From Sordariomycetes sp. S80-01Y (lineage: Eukaryota; Ascomycota; Sordariomycetes), in NCBI GenBank assembly GCA_037042185.1, contig JAXQJY010000030.1:1798001-1862000 (forward strand): DNA of 64,000 nt. Direction: 5' to 3'. Position 1 is the first letter of the stretch, and each line of letters starts with the position of its first letter. Positions 23,147 through 33,494 of the stretch are shown in pieces. A model generated the notes under the pieces. The model did not search any database and was not told the DNA's origin. It worked only from the letters and a program-made list of their open reading frames with translations. A program made the translations under genes and the position numbers.

Positions 23147-23808
23147 ATGCTTTTCTCCAAGAACCCCGCCGCTCTCTTCATGGGGGCCCTCATGGCCACC
23201 ACGGCTATGGGTGAGCTCACCAAGACTGTTCGGTAATCAAGGCTTCTTCGGGTCCAAAATGATCGAAAAACTGACATGATCTCAGACGTGCCCCTAACAG
23301 CCCTTCGAAGCGTCTTGCCAAGCGCGAGGAGAAGTTTATCGAAATGGGCGACTGGGACTACGGCGAGGACGAAGACGTGCTCACCACCGACGGCCTCGCA
23401 ACCTGCATGGGCGTCGCCATCGCCGGCGACTGCCCCGAGGAAGGCGAGATCTGCGAGGACCGCTGGCTCGCCCACGCCACCGCCGTCGACCTCTCCGTCC
23501 TCGAGGAGCTAGTCGCCCAGGCCGAGGAGGCGGAGAACAACGGCCTGGTCAACATCCGCTACGAGGCCGTCTTCATGGATCCCGCACAGGAAGAAGACGA
23601 TTATGTAGAGGCTGCGGAGGAGGTCAATGCCGAGGCCATCGAGATTCTGTCCGAGTTCCTGGGCGACGTTGAGCCGGTGCTCCATGCTTCGACTGAATTT
23701 TGGGGGCTGACTATCAACTCGGACAAGAGCTTCTCCGCTGGTCCCGTAGAGGATTCTCAAAACGACTCTGATGAGTCTATGGAGGACTTCTACGACGAGT
23801 TTGACTGA
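23147..23808 (+). CDS. Small acidic secreted protein with Kex2-type propeptide
   Basis: Two exons, 23147-23232 and 23286-23808, give 202 residues. Residues 1-22 look like a signal peptide (hydrophobic core ALFMGALMATTAMG). Dibasic sites RR29-30, KR37-38 and KR41-42 suggest Kex2 processing, leaving a mature chain beginning near EEKF. The mature part is strongly acidic, with three cysteines (69, 78, 85) and a Glu/Asp-rich C-terminus. The core around residues 62-92, TTDGLATCMGVAIAGD followed by RWLAH, has Thr63, Cys69 and His92 spaced much like the catalytic Thr-Cys-His of CheD-type glutamine deamidases; that is my inference and unproven. It has the gene structure and size of a typical secreted fungal protein or effector candidate. 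No family name is known to me. Confidence 0.8.
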
Positions 23809-24556
23809 GCAATTGCATTGGTGAGATGGGTATGACACAAGCGATGGGTATAGAACAGTTTCCAGCATGGTCGTACCAACTCAGGGAACGAATAGCTGAA
23901 ATCCTGTCATTTTCGCAAGGAGTAGATTTTGAAGCAATCTCCAGGCGAGACGATTCAAGTCTAGATACAATGAGAGCAACAAAGCTTGCTCAAAGCTTCA
24001 ACCCCTCGGGACCTTGTGGTGAAGTTCGAGTTGTTGCAACACTACCAGACGCACTCAGCGCAGTCGTTTCGGGCTGGGAAAAAGGGCTAAGAATGACTAG
24101 GACACTGATTATATATACACGGAGGACAAAGAAAGATTTACATTAAAGATGGAAACCTCCAGTAGTGAGATCGCCTGTGCACACTAATTCGTAAAACCGA
24201 TTCTACTCTGGGCGTGATGATTCTTTTAATTACTTCGGAGGAAACAAAATATGGTGAGAACAACTATGCTATGGTGTCCTTGTGTGCCTCTCTATATCTT
24301 GGCCAATCCCCTTCGCAGTATAGCGTTGCATCTGATCATCTGATAGCCTGCAAGGCTTTCTTGCAACCAACAAACTCCAAGAATGCGCAGATGATTCGCG
24401 AGGAATATGCCAATCGTAGGAAGCCACGTCTGAGAACCCCTCTTTCGGTTGAGGTGGACCCAATACTTATGACTCCCAGGCTTCATGTTCGTCGCCTCAG
24501 GACGAAGCCTTCGGTGTCTTTCTTACCCGGATTTCTACTAGCACGTGTCCAGAACC
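23809..24556. other. Intergenic between secreted-protein and 3CxxC genes
   Basis: About 750 bp. Short open frames (for example 23826-24146) lack domain or codon signal. 3' UTR and promoter expected. Confidence 0.5.
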
Positions 24557-25060
24557 ATGTCCTCGAAGAGAAAGAAATCAAACAAACCAAATAAAAAGCC
24601 TCCGCGAAGCTGGTCGATGTATCCAGCTTTGCATGATAAGGTTTCCCGAGCCATCGAAGACGACCAACTTTCCTTCACCTTCCACAAGGCCGACGACGCG
24701 AGCGGTTGTGTCAATGAGTACGATACCAACATCATGGGCCGTTTCGTCTGCCACAACAGCGGCTGCGACTTGTCGGGCTGGTCCAGCAAGATGATCGCCA
24801 TAACAATCCGCATGTATCCCAATGACAGATACAACGCAAGGGTATACTATCAGCGCTGCAAAGGATGCAACCGCCTTAGTCGGCCGTTTTTGGACAAGTC
24901 TTACACCGAGAGAGTCGCATATCGTCTCAAAAAGTGGTCCGGAGTAGAGATGGAGCTACCACCCTACGATGGCGAGAGCCGAGGGCCGCATCACAGCAAC
25001 TTGTGTGAGGGATGCAGGAACGGCCATTGTAGTGAACTATCGCGAAGGGGATCTGAATGA
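24557..25060 (+). CDS. 3CxxC-type zinc-finger protein
   Basis: Single exon of 167 residues. The start is the ATG at 24557; the frame extends upstream only from a GTG. The N-terminus is Lys-rich (SSKRKKSNKPNKK), possibly a nuclear signal. The rest is one zf-3CxxC domain: FVCHNSGC near residue 70, then RMYPNDRYNARVYYQRCKGC, then HHSNLCEGCRNGHC. This gives the Cys pairs and His expected to hold zinc. Fungal stand-alone members are common and uncharacterised. The vertebrate members (receptor transporting proteins) are chaperones of membrane receptors and antiviral zinc proteins, but no such role can be inferred here. An upstream exon cannot be excluded. Confidence 0.8.
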   Translation: MSSKRKKSNKPNKKPPRSWSMYPALHDKVSRAIEDDQLSFTFHKADDASGCVNEYDTNIMGRFVCHNSGCDLSGWSSKMIAITIRMYPNDRYNARVYYQRCKGCNRLSRPFLDKSYTERVAYRLKKWSGVEMELPPYDGESRGPHHSNLCEGCRNGHCSELSRRGSE

Positions 25061-26268
25061 AGGCAAAGAATCGCCGCTTCTGAGTTATCCCTTTCTATTT
25101 TGTGCGAAGACACGGGTTTAATTTTTCCCCTTCTGTCACCTGGTCTCAGACTCAGGGGTTAAAGTATCAACAAGATCACTCGAATACACAATTGAATAAT
25201 TTCTTCACCATATTTCGTTTGCCCAGTATCATTAGGGAAGCCTCTCTACATGTAGTATAACTCTACCTGGGATGACTTGTTCGCAGCGAGAGAGAGACAA
25301 CTGTTTAGCATCGATCAACGACTTTGCACAGGGTATACTACCTTTGGCGCTGAAAGACTTCGGAAGAAGGATTTAAGACAATGGTGGAATACCTCATACC
25401 GGGACATGTAGCGACGCAGTTCAAGCATGACGATGCTCAATAATGGAAGTCTCCCAAGTGTCCAGCTCCCCTTAGCTGCGTGGCTTTTACCCGTGGCACG
25501 AGTAGGTTTGTCGACTCCCGTTGCCGTGCCAGGCCGACCAAAGTCTGGTCTTTCATGTCGGACCTAGGTCTCAGTATTTGAGCGTTCCTCAGCATCAATA
25601 GCGATTTGGCGTGATGAGCGGTTGCCCTTGCCATCTGATCTGACCATTTCTGCAGGAAGTAGAGCGTGATCCCCGGCGGTACGAGGCGTGGCCCACAATG
25701 ATCCATCTCACAACCGGTGTCTCCACTCACAAGGTGCGCTTGTATGTGACTAGACAAATGGTTGTACTAATTCAATGTGGGGTATTCTCAGAAATGTAAG
25801 ATCCGTGCACGTTGGTCCCCAGTTAGTATGTATCGTAGCCACCGCGTTGTTTGATAGATCACATTTCTCTTGCCAATTTGGGCGCCCCCATCCACTACAG
25901 ATGACTATTAGTGTCCGGATCCCAGATCTGGAAAGAAAGCTCGGCGGATAGTAACGTTGATGTACTAACGATGTTGACCGTGCTCAGACGCTAGCATGTG
26001 TCCTCGGTCTGTTCTATATAGCTTCGCAAGGACTAGCCCTGGGTTGGGCTTGGCCAAGTACAAATTGCCCTGCGCGTGAGCGTGTGCTTTTCTTGCGACG
26101 TAAGCAGGTCCGGAAACAATTCTAGTGAGTTCTGACCCAAGCCATATCCCTGAGCACATCATACAGACTTGTTGAAGTTGCAAACCCAAATTATGATCGT
26201 GCTGCTCTCAGTTAGTTCGGCCTGTGGCGGCGATTTGCTCGTTTTGCCAAATTGCGATGTTATGATTA
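25061..26268. other. Gene-free 1.2 kb
   Basis: Lies between convergent genes (3CxxC gene and ankyrin-like gene). Slightly AT-rich at the left end. No recognisable gene, RNA or repeat. Small open frames at 25437-25757 show no coding character. Confidence 0.5.
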
Positions 26269-27012
26269 TTACGGTAGACCATAGTACTCATCGCAGCCCT
26301 CACGCCACAGCTGCATAACAGACGCATCGCGGCGGTCTCCATGAGGATCGTCTACCTGTGTCGCCCTCTCTAACCACGCCGCCATGTCCGCATGGCCAAG
26401 CACCCTCGCCTCAGCGGCAGCAGTCCTACCCTTATCGTTATGGTGGAGGAGAAACATTAGCTCTCCGATCCGCATGCCGATTTCTTCTTCATTCTCGTCG
26501 TCCCACCATGGGCTTACTCTTTGGGCGGCCTCGTCTGATTGTAGACTTTCATCCGGGCTGTCGAGGTACTGGCCTCGAAACACCTGGAACGCCGCGGTGA
26601 GAAGCTCCTGTTTGCCGGAACGCACTGCTGAGTGAAGGATCGTATCGCCGTCGTGCCTCGCGTGGCTGTGTAGGGCGTAGAAAGGCTGACGGTAGGCCGC
26701 CGCGTTATGCGACCTAAAGCGCCGCAAGATATCCACGAGGTCGATTCGCTGCGCAATCATCGCCGTATGCATGAGCGAGTTACCTGTCGTTGGTTCCATA
26801 GCCATGAGCTGCACAGCGGGACGAGTGGCATGGCAGTGGTCAACCGCACCCACAAGAGCGCGCTCGACTTGATCGGGCGTCCCCGTCCTAACGACGGCAT
26901 GGAGCTCTGCAATGGTTTCAAGAGTCGGTGCTTTTGCGGTATGAGCTAGCCGACAGTGCTCGGGATACCTGAGGAAATCCTCAGGGGCGAATGGCAGCGA
27001 AGGAATTTTCAT
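26269..27012 (-). CDS. Ankyrin-repeat-like protein
   Basis: Single exon of 247 residues with an ATG at 27012. Three degenerate ankyrin-like units are visible: TTGNSLMHTAMIAQRIDLVDIL (about 75-96), HDGDTILHSAVRSGKQELLTAAF (about 118-141) and NDKGRTAAAEARVLGHADMAAWL (about 194-216). A long acidic insert (DENEEEIG) separates the last two. The N-terminus (FLRYPEHCRLAHTAKAPT) has no signal peptide. It is probably a soluble protein-binding module. I recognise no specific orthologue. Confidence 0.7.
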   Translation of the reverse strand: MKIPSLPFAPEDFLRYPEHCRLAHTAKAPTLETIAELHAVVRTGTPDQVERALVGAVDHCHATRPAVQLMAMEPTTGNSLMHTAMIAQRIDLVDILRRFRSHNAAAYRQPFYALHSHARHDGDTILHSAVRSGKQELLTAAFQVFRGQYLDSPDESLQSDEAAQRVSPWWDDENEEEIGMRIGELMFLLHHNDKGRTAAAEARVLGHADMAAWLERATQVDDPHGDRRDASVMQLWREGCDEYYGLP

Positions 27013-27210
27013 AGCTTCAGTATTGGGTTAAGAATGGTTAAGGCACTTGTGGCCAACAAGTGGCGGGCAGTTGCGATAAGAGCAGGATTGAGGAAGGATT
27101 GAAGTAAGTGAGGGGTTGCGTATGGTGAGTACATGATGTGATCGATAAATACATACCTGAGTAAAGGGCTTTTGGGCGGGAAATTTCCACGGCGCAACTG
27201 CTATTATAGA

Positions 27211-28524
27211 CTATCCTAGCACCACTTCTATGAAGGAAAAGACTGAGTTGAGAGGTCTGTGAGCCCTAGTGACCTTCAGTCTCTCATCAACAAGACCTAA
27301 CATCCGCTGAAGGTCAGAAGCACTTCTCTCTCCACCACCGGAGAGCGTGAAAACTAACAAGTCCAACGTGCGCAGAAGCTCCTCCTTGTGGACCGGCATC
27401 GTAGCGAGCTCGTCTGGCAGGATACGATTCATGATCCACAGCTTGGTGCCGTACTTTTCCATGGACGGTAGAAGGGGCTTCAATATGCGCACGCAGTCTG
27501 CATCGCTCCAATCCTGGAGCACACGGAGGAGCATATACGCTTTGGGAATACGTCCACCTGGGAGCTGTGGCTGGTCCTGGAAGAAGTCATGTGCCTGAAA
27601 CTGCACCCGACTACCAAGGCCGTGATCTGCAAGTAGTTGTCTTGCAGTCTCTTCGTTTGATGGTTGGTCCTGTACCACAAATCCCACGCCGGGAACGAGC
27701 GGCGCGATTTGAGCCTCGATGTGTCCGTTACCGCCCCCAATGTCGACCACTGTGGCATCTGGGCCGAGCGAAGACCAGTCGAATCCGTGAATAAAGGGCA
27801 AATAAGACCCGCCAGCATGATGTGTAAACAAGTCGATCATACCTTTACTGAACCTCTCCATTCCCCTGCCATCCGGCTCGTCTTCCAGCTGGTCGTAGCA
27901 GGTTCTGGAAAGCCCTTTTGGATCGGCGAGCGCGCAAGGGCAGGTGGTTTTCCCTCGGCGGTCATCGGTCCGCAAAGTGGTGGCAACCTCGAAGGCACCC
28001 TGGCAGAACAGCTTGCTCAGCCTCACACTGATCCAGGCCTCAGATTCCGGAATGGCCGCGCTGAGTGCCGTGTGAGCGACCTTACCATCTTCAGTCTGAC
28101 GGAACATCCCCATGAGGTAAGCGAAGCGTAGCTGCTTGTAAAATGCTGCCTCATCCTTGACTGCGATCTTGGCAGCAAGGTCTGACACACTGATGCTGCC
28201 ATCCAAGGGTACTGCCTGGGGAACTTCGAGGGCGACAAAGGTACGGAGCACGTCCAGCTCTGAGACACGAGGACCAGCGTAGGCGGCAAGAGTATCGGTG
28301 GGGCCGAGTGCGAGGCTGAGAAGAGTCTGTGCCGTATCGATGAGGTTGGAGCGAGCAGCAAGGATGTCGGGGTGCGTCTGCGCGTCTGACCAGTTCTTGC
28401 GCCCCGTAGGCGAGAGCGAGGGCTGTGGCAACTGCTGCTGAGAAAGCAAGCGCTCTAGAGCGCTTGCCGACGCCTTTACTGAGTCGCCAAGAACGCTGAG
28501 CGTGGGGGTGTGAGAAGCCGACAT
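27211..28524 (-). CDS. SAM-dependent O-methyltransferase (COMT-like class), catalytic His replaced
   Basis: Single exon of 437 residues, the usual size of O-methyltransferases in fungal secondary metabolism. The start is the ATG at 28524 (MSASHTPTL); upstream the frame has only a TTG. The N-terminal half is the helical dimerisation domain (LDVLRTFVALEVPQAVPLDGSISVSDLAAKI). The Rossmann core has the SAM-binding motif VDIGGGNGH starting near residue 260 and the later FVVQDQPS segment. At the position where family members usually read LHDW, with His as catalytic base, this protein has LQDW (Gln337). It may use another mechanism, be inactive, or act in an unusual reaction. It sits near a 2-oxoglutarate oxygenase and a transporter, but no polyketide or peptide synthase is in the window. 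Confidence 0.87.
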   Translation of the reverse strand: MSASHTPTLSVLGDSVKASASALERLLSQQQLPQPSLSPTGRKNWSDAQTHPDILAARSNLIDTAQTLLSLALGPTDTLAAYAGPRVSELDVLRTFVALEVPQAVPLDGSISVSDLAAKIAVKDEAAFYKQLRFAYLMGMFRQTEDGKVAHTALSAAIPESEAWISVRLSKLFCQGAFEVATTLRTDDRRGKTTCPCALADPKGLSRTCYDQLEDEPDGRGMERFSKGMIDLFTHHAGGSYLPFIHGFDWSSLGPDATVVDIGGGNGHIEAQIAPLVPGVGFVVQDQPSNEETARQLLADHGLGSRVQFQAHDFFQDQPQLPGGRIPKAYMLLRVLQDWSDADCVRILKPLLPSMEKYGTKLWIMNRILPDELATMPVHKEELLRTLDLLVFTLSGGGERSASDLQRMLGLVDERLKVTRAHRPLNSVFSFIEVVLG

Positions 28525-29637
28525 ATTCAAGTCCGAGAATATCTGTTGTAAGGAGGATAAAAAGTCCAACGTATAGTGCGGCGACGACCTTTTCCAACTG
28601 CATCTTTGACTCTTGGAAGATGCAATGTACTTATCCTCGGCTTCTGTACCTACGATGAGCCTCCCTGTGCATCAGAGCAGGGGTTCTCGCCTTCAGGAGC
28701 AAGCTGCAGAATGTGGGTTGTATTGCAACCCCGCTTGGTGAACGTCAGCACCAAAATGTTCTTGTTATTCTTGTTTAGGTCGAAGGGCTTAATGTAGGAA
28801 GGTGGAGAACACAGCATGTAGTCCGAGGTCCTAGTTGCGTCAACAGCATCGAGCGTAGCCGGGGAAAAGGTATAGTCTTTTCATGGCATTCCTGTGTTCT
28901 CAAAGACTCTGGACGAAACCCTAAATATGAAATAACCATTCTATACCTTGTGTTATCGCGCGCTGCAGTCTTCTCTCTGGTTGTCGTTTGGTATTTGACC
29001 ATGCCTCATGTGGTGCTGGAGGAAAGTCTTCGCCCAAGGCATTACGATCTATTCCCAGCCATCCTCGAGCTTTAGTGGACTGGATTGGCGTACCAGGCGA
29101 GAATTGAGATTCCCTTCATGCTAAATTCTATGTCTTCCGTTCCCAAACCAATCTTCAAATTATCAGGGGCGATATGTTTCTAATCCACGCAGGTAGCGAG
29201 GGGGTGACTGAGATACAACCTGCCATCCTTGGCCAGTCAAAGTTGATCTGAGAAAGATCACCGAGCTTTGATACTACTTAAAGAAAGCGAAATATAGCAC
29301 AAGGATTCCGAAGTGACATCCAGGTAGACACAGCACGGGTGTGATTGCCTATTCCAAAGAAACTTGCATATGATAGCCAGTATCGAGCTGCCCTCCTCGA
29401 TGCCTTCGCGGGATGAACGCATCAGAGGCATTCATTCTAGGCAATTTCCTTGGCTCATTGACTTGAGCCTGCTTTCAATGTAATTTGAACAGACGTGCTA
29501 TTAAATTGCTCGTGCAACCCGTGTCATTGGTGTTGGTTTGAGGTTTCTCAAGTTACACCAAGTCTACTCTCTTCACACTAGTAACATCACATTCTATCAG
29601 ATTGAAACATTACTGAAAGCTCCTAAAATAACTCAAG
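28525..29637. other. Divergent promoter region, methyltransferase and oxygenase
   Basis: 1.1 kb between start codons of the divergent O-methyltransferase and 2-oxoglutarate oxygenase genes. No gene is supported; two promoters expected. Confidence 0.5.
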
Positions 29638-30749
29638 ATGGGTTCTCTTACCAGTACAGCCTCTGAAGACCAAGTTCTGGTCGCCTCATTTGAGACGGTC
29701 GACTTCGCTGCCCTTGAACGCAAGGACCAGACCGAGGTCAACAAACTTCTACAAGCCAGCGCCGATGCTGGGTTTTTCTATCTGGACTTTGCGAAGAGCG
29801 GCGCAGAAGGCTTGCCTGACCGGAAGAAAGAGCTACTCGAAACCATGGACAGCTATTTTCTACAGTCCACGTCGACCAAGATGAAGGACAGTCGGGGAAT
29901 ATCAACTCGAGGGTACATCTACTGCTTCCCAGACCATCCAAGAAATTATCAAGGACAATATTGACGTACATAACTCCAGATATGTTGCCGGGGGCACATT
30001 CTCCGCTGTCGATCGCGAGAAGCCCAAAGAGTCATTTGAGCACTTGGCTGTCATCCACTCCACCCATTTCAAAGATGCGTCAGGCTAACCCCCTTTTCTA
30101 GATCTCGACATATGAGTTGCAGCAAGATGCCAAAACGGTAGTCCCTTCTCTCTTTCAAGAGGCTGGAAGATTAGTGCCTGACTACATCCGCACCTGCGAG
30201 CATGTAGTTGACGTGCTTCTCTCTCGTCTTTCTGAAGTTCTGGGGCTAGAGGGCGACTCGCATCTTCTCAAGACTCACTTCCACGACCGGCCGTCGGACA
30301 CGATCCTTGCTCTCCTGAGCTATCCAGGGAAGCTCACGCACCAGAAACATACAGACCTGGGGTCCCTGACTGTTCTCTTCAGCGATCAGTGGGGCCTTCA
30401 AGTAGTGGCGCCCCGGAGCGGTCAATGGGAGTGGGTTGAGCCCAGGGAGCGACATGCTGTCATTAACGTCGGCGACACTCTCCGCTTCCTCACGGGCAAG
30501 AAGCTTTACTCGTGCGTGCACCGTGTTGTTCGGGATGGGCGGGCCAGCGACGAGGGCCACCGCTACTCGATCGCTTACTTGCTTCGACCAGACCACGAAG
30601 CTGAGTTTGATGATGCCAGCGAGGCACGTACAACAGCCAAGGAGTTTGTGGACACCAAGTATGATTCGTACTCGGCCTCGCATGACGTCCAAGAGAGCAA
30701 CGACGTCCTCACGGGGGGCATGGAGAAGACCCTCGGAGTCCGTGTGTAA
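29638..30749 (+). CDS. 2-oxoglutarate/Fe(II)-dependent oxygenase (isopenicillin N synthase-like)
   Basis: Three exons (29638-29912, 29980-30049, 30102-30749) give 330 residues. The N-terminal DIOX_N part (VASFETVDFAALERKDQTEVNKLL, DAGFFYLDF) and the C-terminal 2OG-FeII domain are both present. Iron ligands are His198, Asp200 (HTDLGSL) and His255 (CVHRVV), and Arg269-x-Ser271 binds 2-oxoglutarate. Members oxidise small molecules, often in secondary metabolism. Both introns have poor donors (GTACAT and GTCATC), yet the spliced joins (RG-YVAGGTFS and FEHLA-ISTYEL) match family sequence and keep frame. The second intron has a good CTAAC branch and TTCTAG acceptor. Divergent to the O-methyltransferase; substrate unknown. 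Confidence 0.85.
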
Positions 30750-32096
30750 ATACGCCGCGGTAGAGGGCCCCTTTGATGCCTTTCGGAGCGCAGCCGCGCG
30801 GAAGGTGTTTCGAACATAGATAGAAATTTATTTGGTTCTCCCATGAGTTGTGTGTCGCTGTGCTTCTGAAGCGTTTGCCGTATTCCTGCTTCTGGAACAT
30901 ATGACCACGACCCGACCAGGCATGCATTCCAGTCTCAAATTGAGCTTCGCCTAAGGCCGGACTGACTGACCAGGGGTGCTGACGTAGTTCCCTGTACTGT
31001 ACACATTTGTACAAGGACTTCAGCAGTGGTGGGATAAGGGTTGATGATCACGAGGTGGTATGCAGACGCAAATGCAGCAGTGACAAGCTTGCGAGGTCGC
31101 TGTATGCGACGCTCAGGCTGTCGTGACCCCAAGCATCTACGGACCGTGCCGTCAGCGGCTAACCCCGCATGAAAATCAGCTTAGCGTTATTGTATGGAGC
31201 GCAGTAGAGTTAATGTACGCGTATGAATGCTACCTTAATTTAATGATGCGTCGATGCACCATGTCGCCTGATCCTTATGCAATCCTGAGCACAGGCTGGT
31301 ATTCCCGTGTGGCGGTGGGCGCGCCAGCCACCTCAGGCTCTCCTTTCCCCTCCTTGCCACCTAGACGATCTCAAATCATCTGTGTTTTCGGAAGTGGCCG
31401 GTCTGCTCAAGGCTGGTTGCGCGGAGCTGAGCTGTTGAAGTCGTTCGATTAGCACCGGTAGCCTAAAGCCATCTTCAGGCATTTCATGATTACGGCGTAG
31501 TGGGCGGCGAAAGACACGCTAGGTGGTTGCCGAGAGATGGAGTGGATGCTACATTGCATGCATAATAACCGCGGAGACGAGCTGAGCCGCGTCTACAATG
31601 TACCGATTTGGTGCCTCTGCCGGTGCAAGGGTCAGCAGAATAAGCTTACAAGGAGGGTTGGTGGCTGGTGCGGACGGACCACACGGAGAGGCACCCCCGG
31701 GAGTCACTGTTGGTCGTTACAGGCTGAACAATGTACCGCGTACAGCATGTTTACGCGGCCTTTTGCCCCGTGCGTGATACAAGCGCGCTTTGTGCAGACT
31801 GTGCCCTTTGCCCTATTCGACCTGGTGATGGTATGCGTGCAGCCTTGCCCCACCCTCTCAGTGAATACCAGTATCAACACTGTACAGCCGGTGAAGTTTC
31901 TTTGTTCAATGGGCTTGTCTTCCCCTCATGCTGTCTCTCTTTGCCCCGAGTTGGCATACAGCTGCTGCCTCTGTGATCACCATTCTTCGTTGCCTGCGTG
32001 CTTTTTCACCTTGCCGTGTAGGTGAATCTGTTTGACGAGAAGCTAGAGCTTAGCTGACACTTTACACTTAGACAGTTTCACGACAGAGAAACGGCC
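30750..32096. other. Intergenic 1.3 kb upstream of MCT transporter
   Basis: No gene is supported. An open frame at 31537-32025 is Cys-rich but lacks a domain and is probably chance. It should contain the transporter's promoter. Confidence 0.5.
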
Positions 32097-33494
32097 ATGC
32101 CTCCAGTTACGCGTACTGATGGAGATAATGAGAATGAGACCTCCACAGTGGAAGCCGTCGCCCCATTAGACCGCCCCTGCAGGCCTGAGAATGCCGAGAA
32201 GCCTGCCACGAACGAAGGAAGCACCCCTCAAGACGCTGTCGAGGAACCCCCTACTGAAGCATCCGCCACTGACGTGCCGCCGATTCCTGATGGCGGCTAC
32301 GGATGGTGGGTTATCTTCGCCTGCTTCGTCCACATGTTCTGGCTGAATGCTTGGACGGGGTCGTGGGGCATACTGCAAGTCGCGCTGCTGCGGACGACAC
32401 TAGACCACTCCACGTCGAGCACCCTATCATTCATAGGTTCACTCGGTATTTCCATGTCAGTCGGCCTCGGTATCCTAGCCATCTGGATTGCCCGGAACAT
32501 CGGCGCCCGCTGGACCAGCTTGATTGGCATCGTGCTCTACGGGCTGGGCTGTGTCGCCAGCGGATTCGCTGTCCACACTGTCCCCGGGATGTTTGTGGCC
32601 TGCGGTCTCACCTACGGGATCGCCTCGTTTCTGCTGTATACAATGACCAACAGCCTGCCTGTGCAATGGTTCAGCACAAAGCTGGGTACGGCAAATGGCA
32701 TCGTGAAGCTTGGGGGAGGCATCGGAGCCACTGCCATGGCGCTGGTCACCGGAAACCTCACTGACAGTGTTGGCATCGCGTGGACCTTTAGGATCATGGG
32801 ATTTGCATCCCTAGCTACCGGTGTTCCCGTGGCATTTTTGATTAGGGAGCGGCTTCAGAAGCACGGCGGCTTCTCCATCGACTGGACACTGTTCAAAGAT
32901 TTGCCCTTTTGCTGCTTCTTCGGAACCGGAGTGATGGGAGTGTTTGCAATCTACGCGCCTTCTTTCTTCTTGCCGTATGTGTCGTCCTCCATCGGCCTCT
33001 CGAGTTCAGTCTCAGCCGGAGTCATGGCATGCTTCAATGCGTGCATGTCCATAGGACGTCTCACGTCGGGAATCGCTTGCGACAAGCTCGGAGCCATGAA
33101 CGTGTTGGTTTTGACAATGGTAGTCAACGCCGTAACTATGTTTGCCGTGTGGTCTGTTTCATCCACGTTGGCCATTCTGCTCGTCTTCGCCATCTTCAAC
33201 GGGCTCGCGAACGGGTCCTTTTTCGTCGCACTGCCCACGGCCATCAGCCGGCACGTGGGAGAGCGGCGGGCTGCGGGAGCAATGAGCCTTGCTCTGACCG
33301 GGTGGACTCCCGGTCTCCTCCTTGGAAACCCAATCGCGGGGTTTCTGATCGATGCATTCCAGGCTGATGAGGCGACTTCTATTGCCCCCTACCGGCCAGC
33401 CATCTTCTATGCCGGTGCCACAGCCGTCTTGTCAGCCGTCTTCGCCCTCCTCGCGCGATTGAGGGTAGATGTTAGGCTTGCAATCAAGGTGTAA
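32097..33494 (+). CDS. Monocarboxylate-type MFS transporter (MCT family)
   Basis: Single exon of 465 residues. The hydrophilic N-terminus ends in the MCT signature PDGGYGWWVIFACF (about residues 62-75), directly before membrane segment 1. Twelve hydrophobic segments follow, with the expected pattern of WF-x-KRG-like sequence replaced by WFSTKLGTANGIVKLGGGIGA between segments 4 and 5. A cytosolic loop lies in the middle (RERLQKHGGFSID) and segments 7-12 end at LLARLRVDVRLAIKV. Fungal members import monocarboxylates, riboflavin or other small acids, or export metabolites. The substrate cannot be read from sequence. Next to methyltransferase and oxygenase genes it could serve a small metabolite cluster. 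Confidence 0.9.
   Translation: MPPVTRTDGDNENETSTVEAVAPLDRPCRPENAEKPATNEGSTPQDAVEEPPTEASATDVPPIPDGGYGWWVIFACFVHMFWLNAWTGSWGILQVALLRTTLDHSTSSTLSFIGSLGISMSVGLGILAIWIARNIGARWTSLIGIVLYGLGCVASGFAVHTVPGMFVACGLTYGIASFLLYTMTNSLPVQWFSTKLGTANGIVKLGGGIGATAMALVTGNLTDSVGIAWTFRIMGFASLATGVPVAFLIRERLQKHGGFSIDWTLFKDLPFCCFFGTGVMGVFAIYAPSFFLPYVSSSIGLSSSVSAGVMACFNACMSIGRLTSGIACDKLGAMNVLVLTMVVNAVTMFAVWSVSSTLAILLVFAIFNGLANGSFFVALPTAISRHVGERRAAGAMSLALTGWTPGLLLGNPIAGFLIDAFQADEATSIAPYRPAIFYAGATAVLSAVFALLARLRVDVRLAIKV

Noticed and set aside
24214-24594. 126-codon open frame overlapping the start of the 3CxxC gene
   Set aside because: Out of frame with the recognisable zinc domain and without any pattern of its own.
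31537-32025. 162-codon Cys-rich open frame
   Set aside because: No signal peptide, irregular cysteines and no usual intron or codon pattern; probably chance in an intergenic region.
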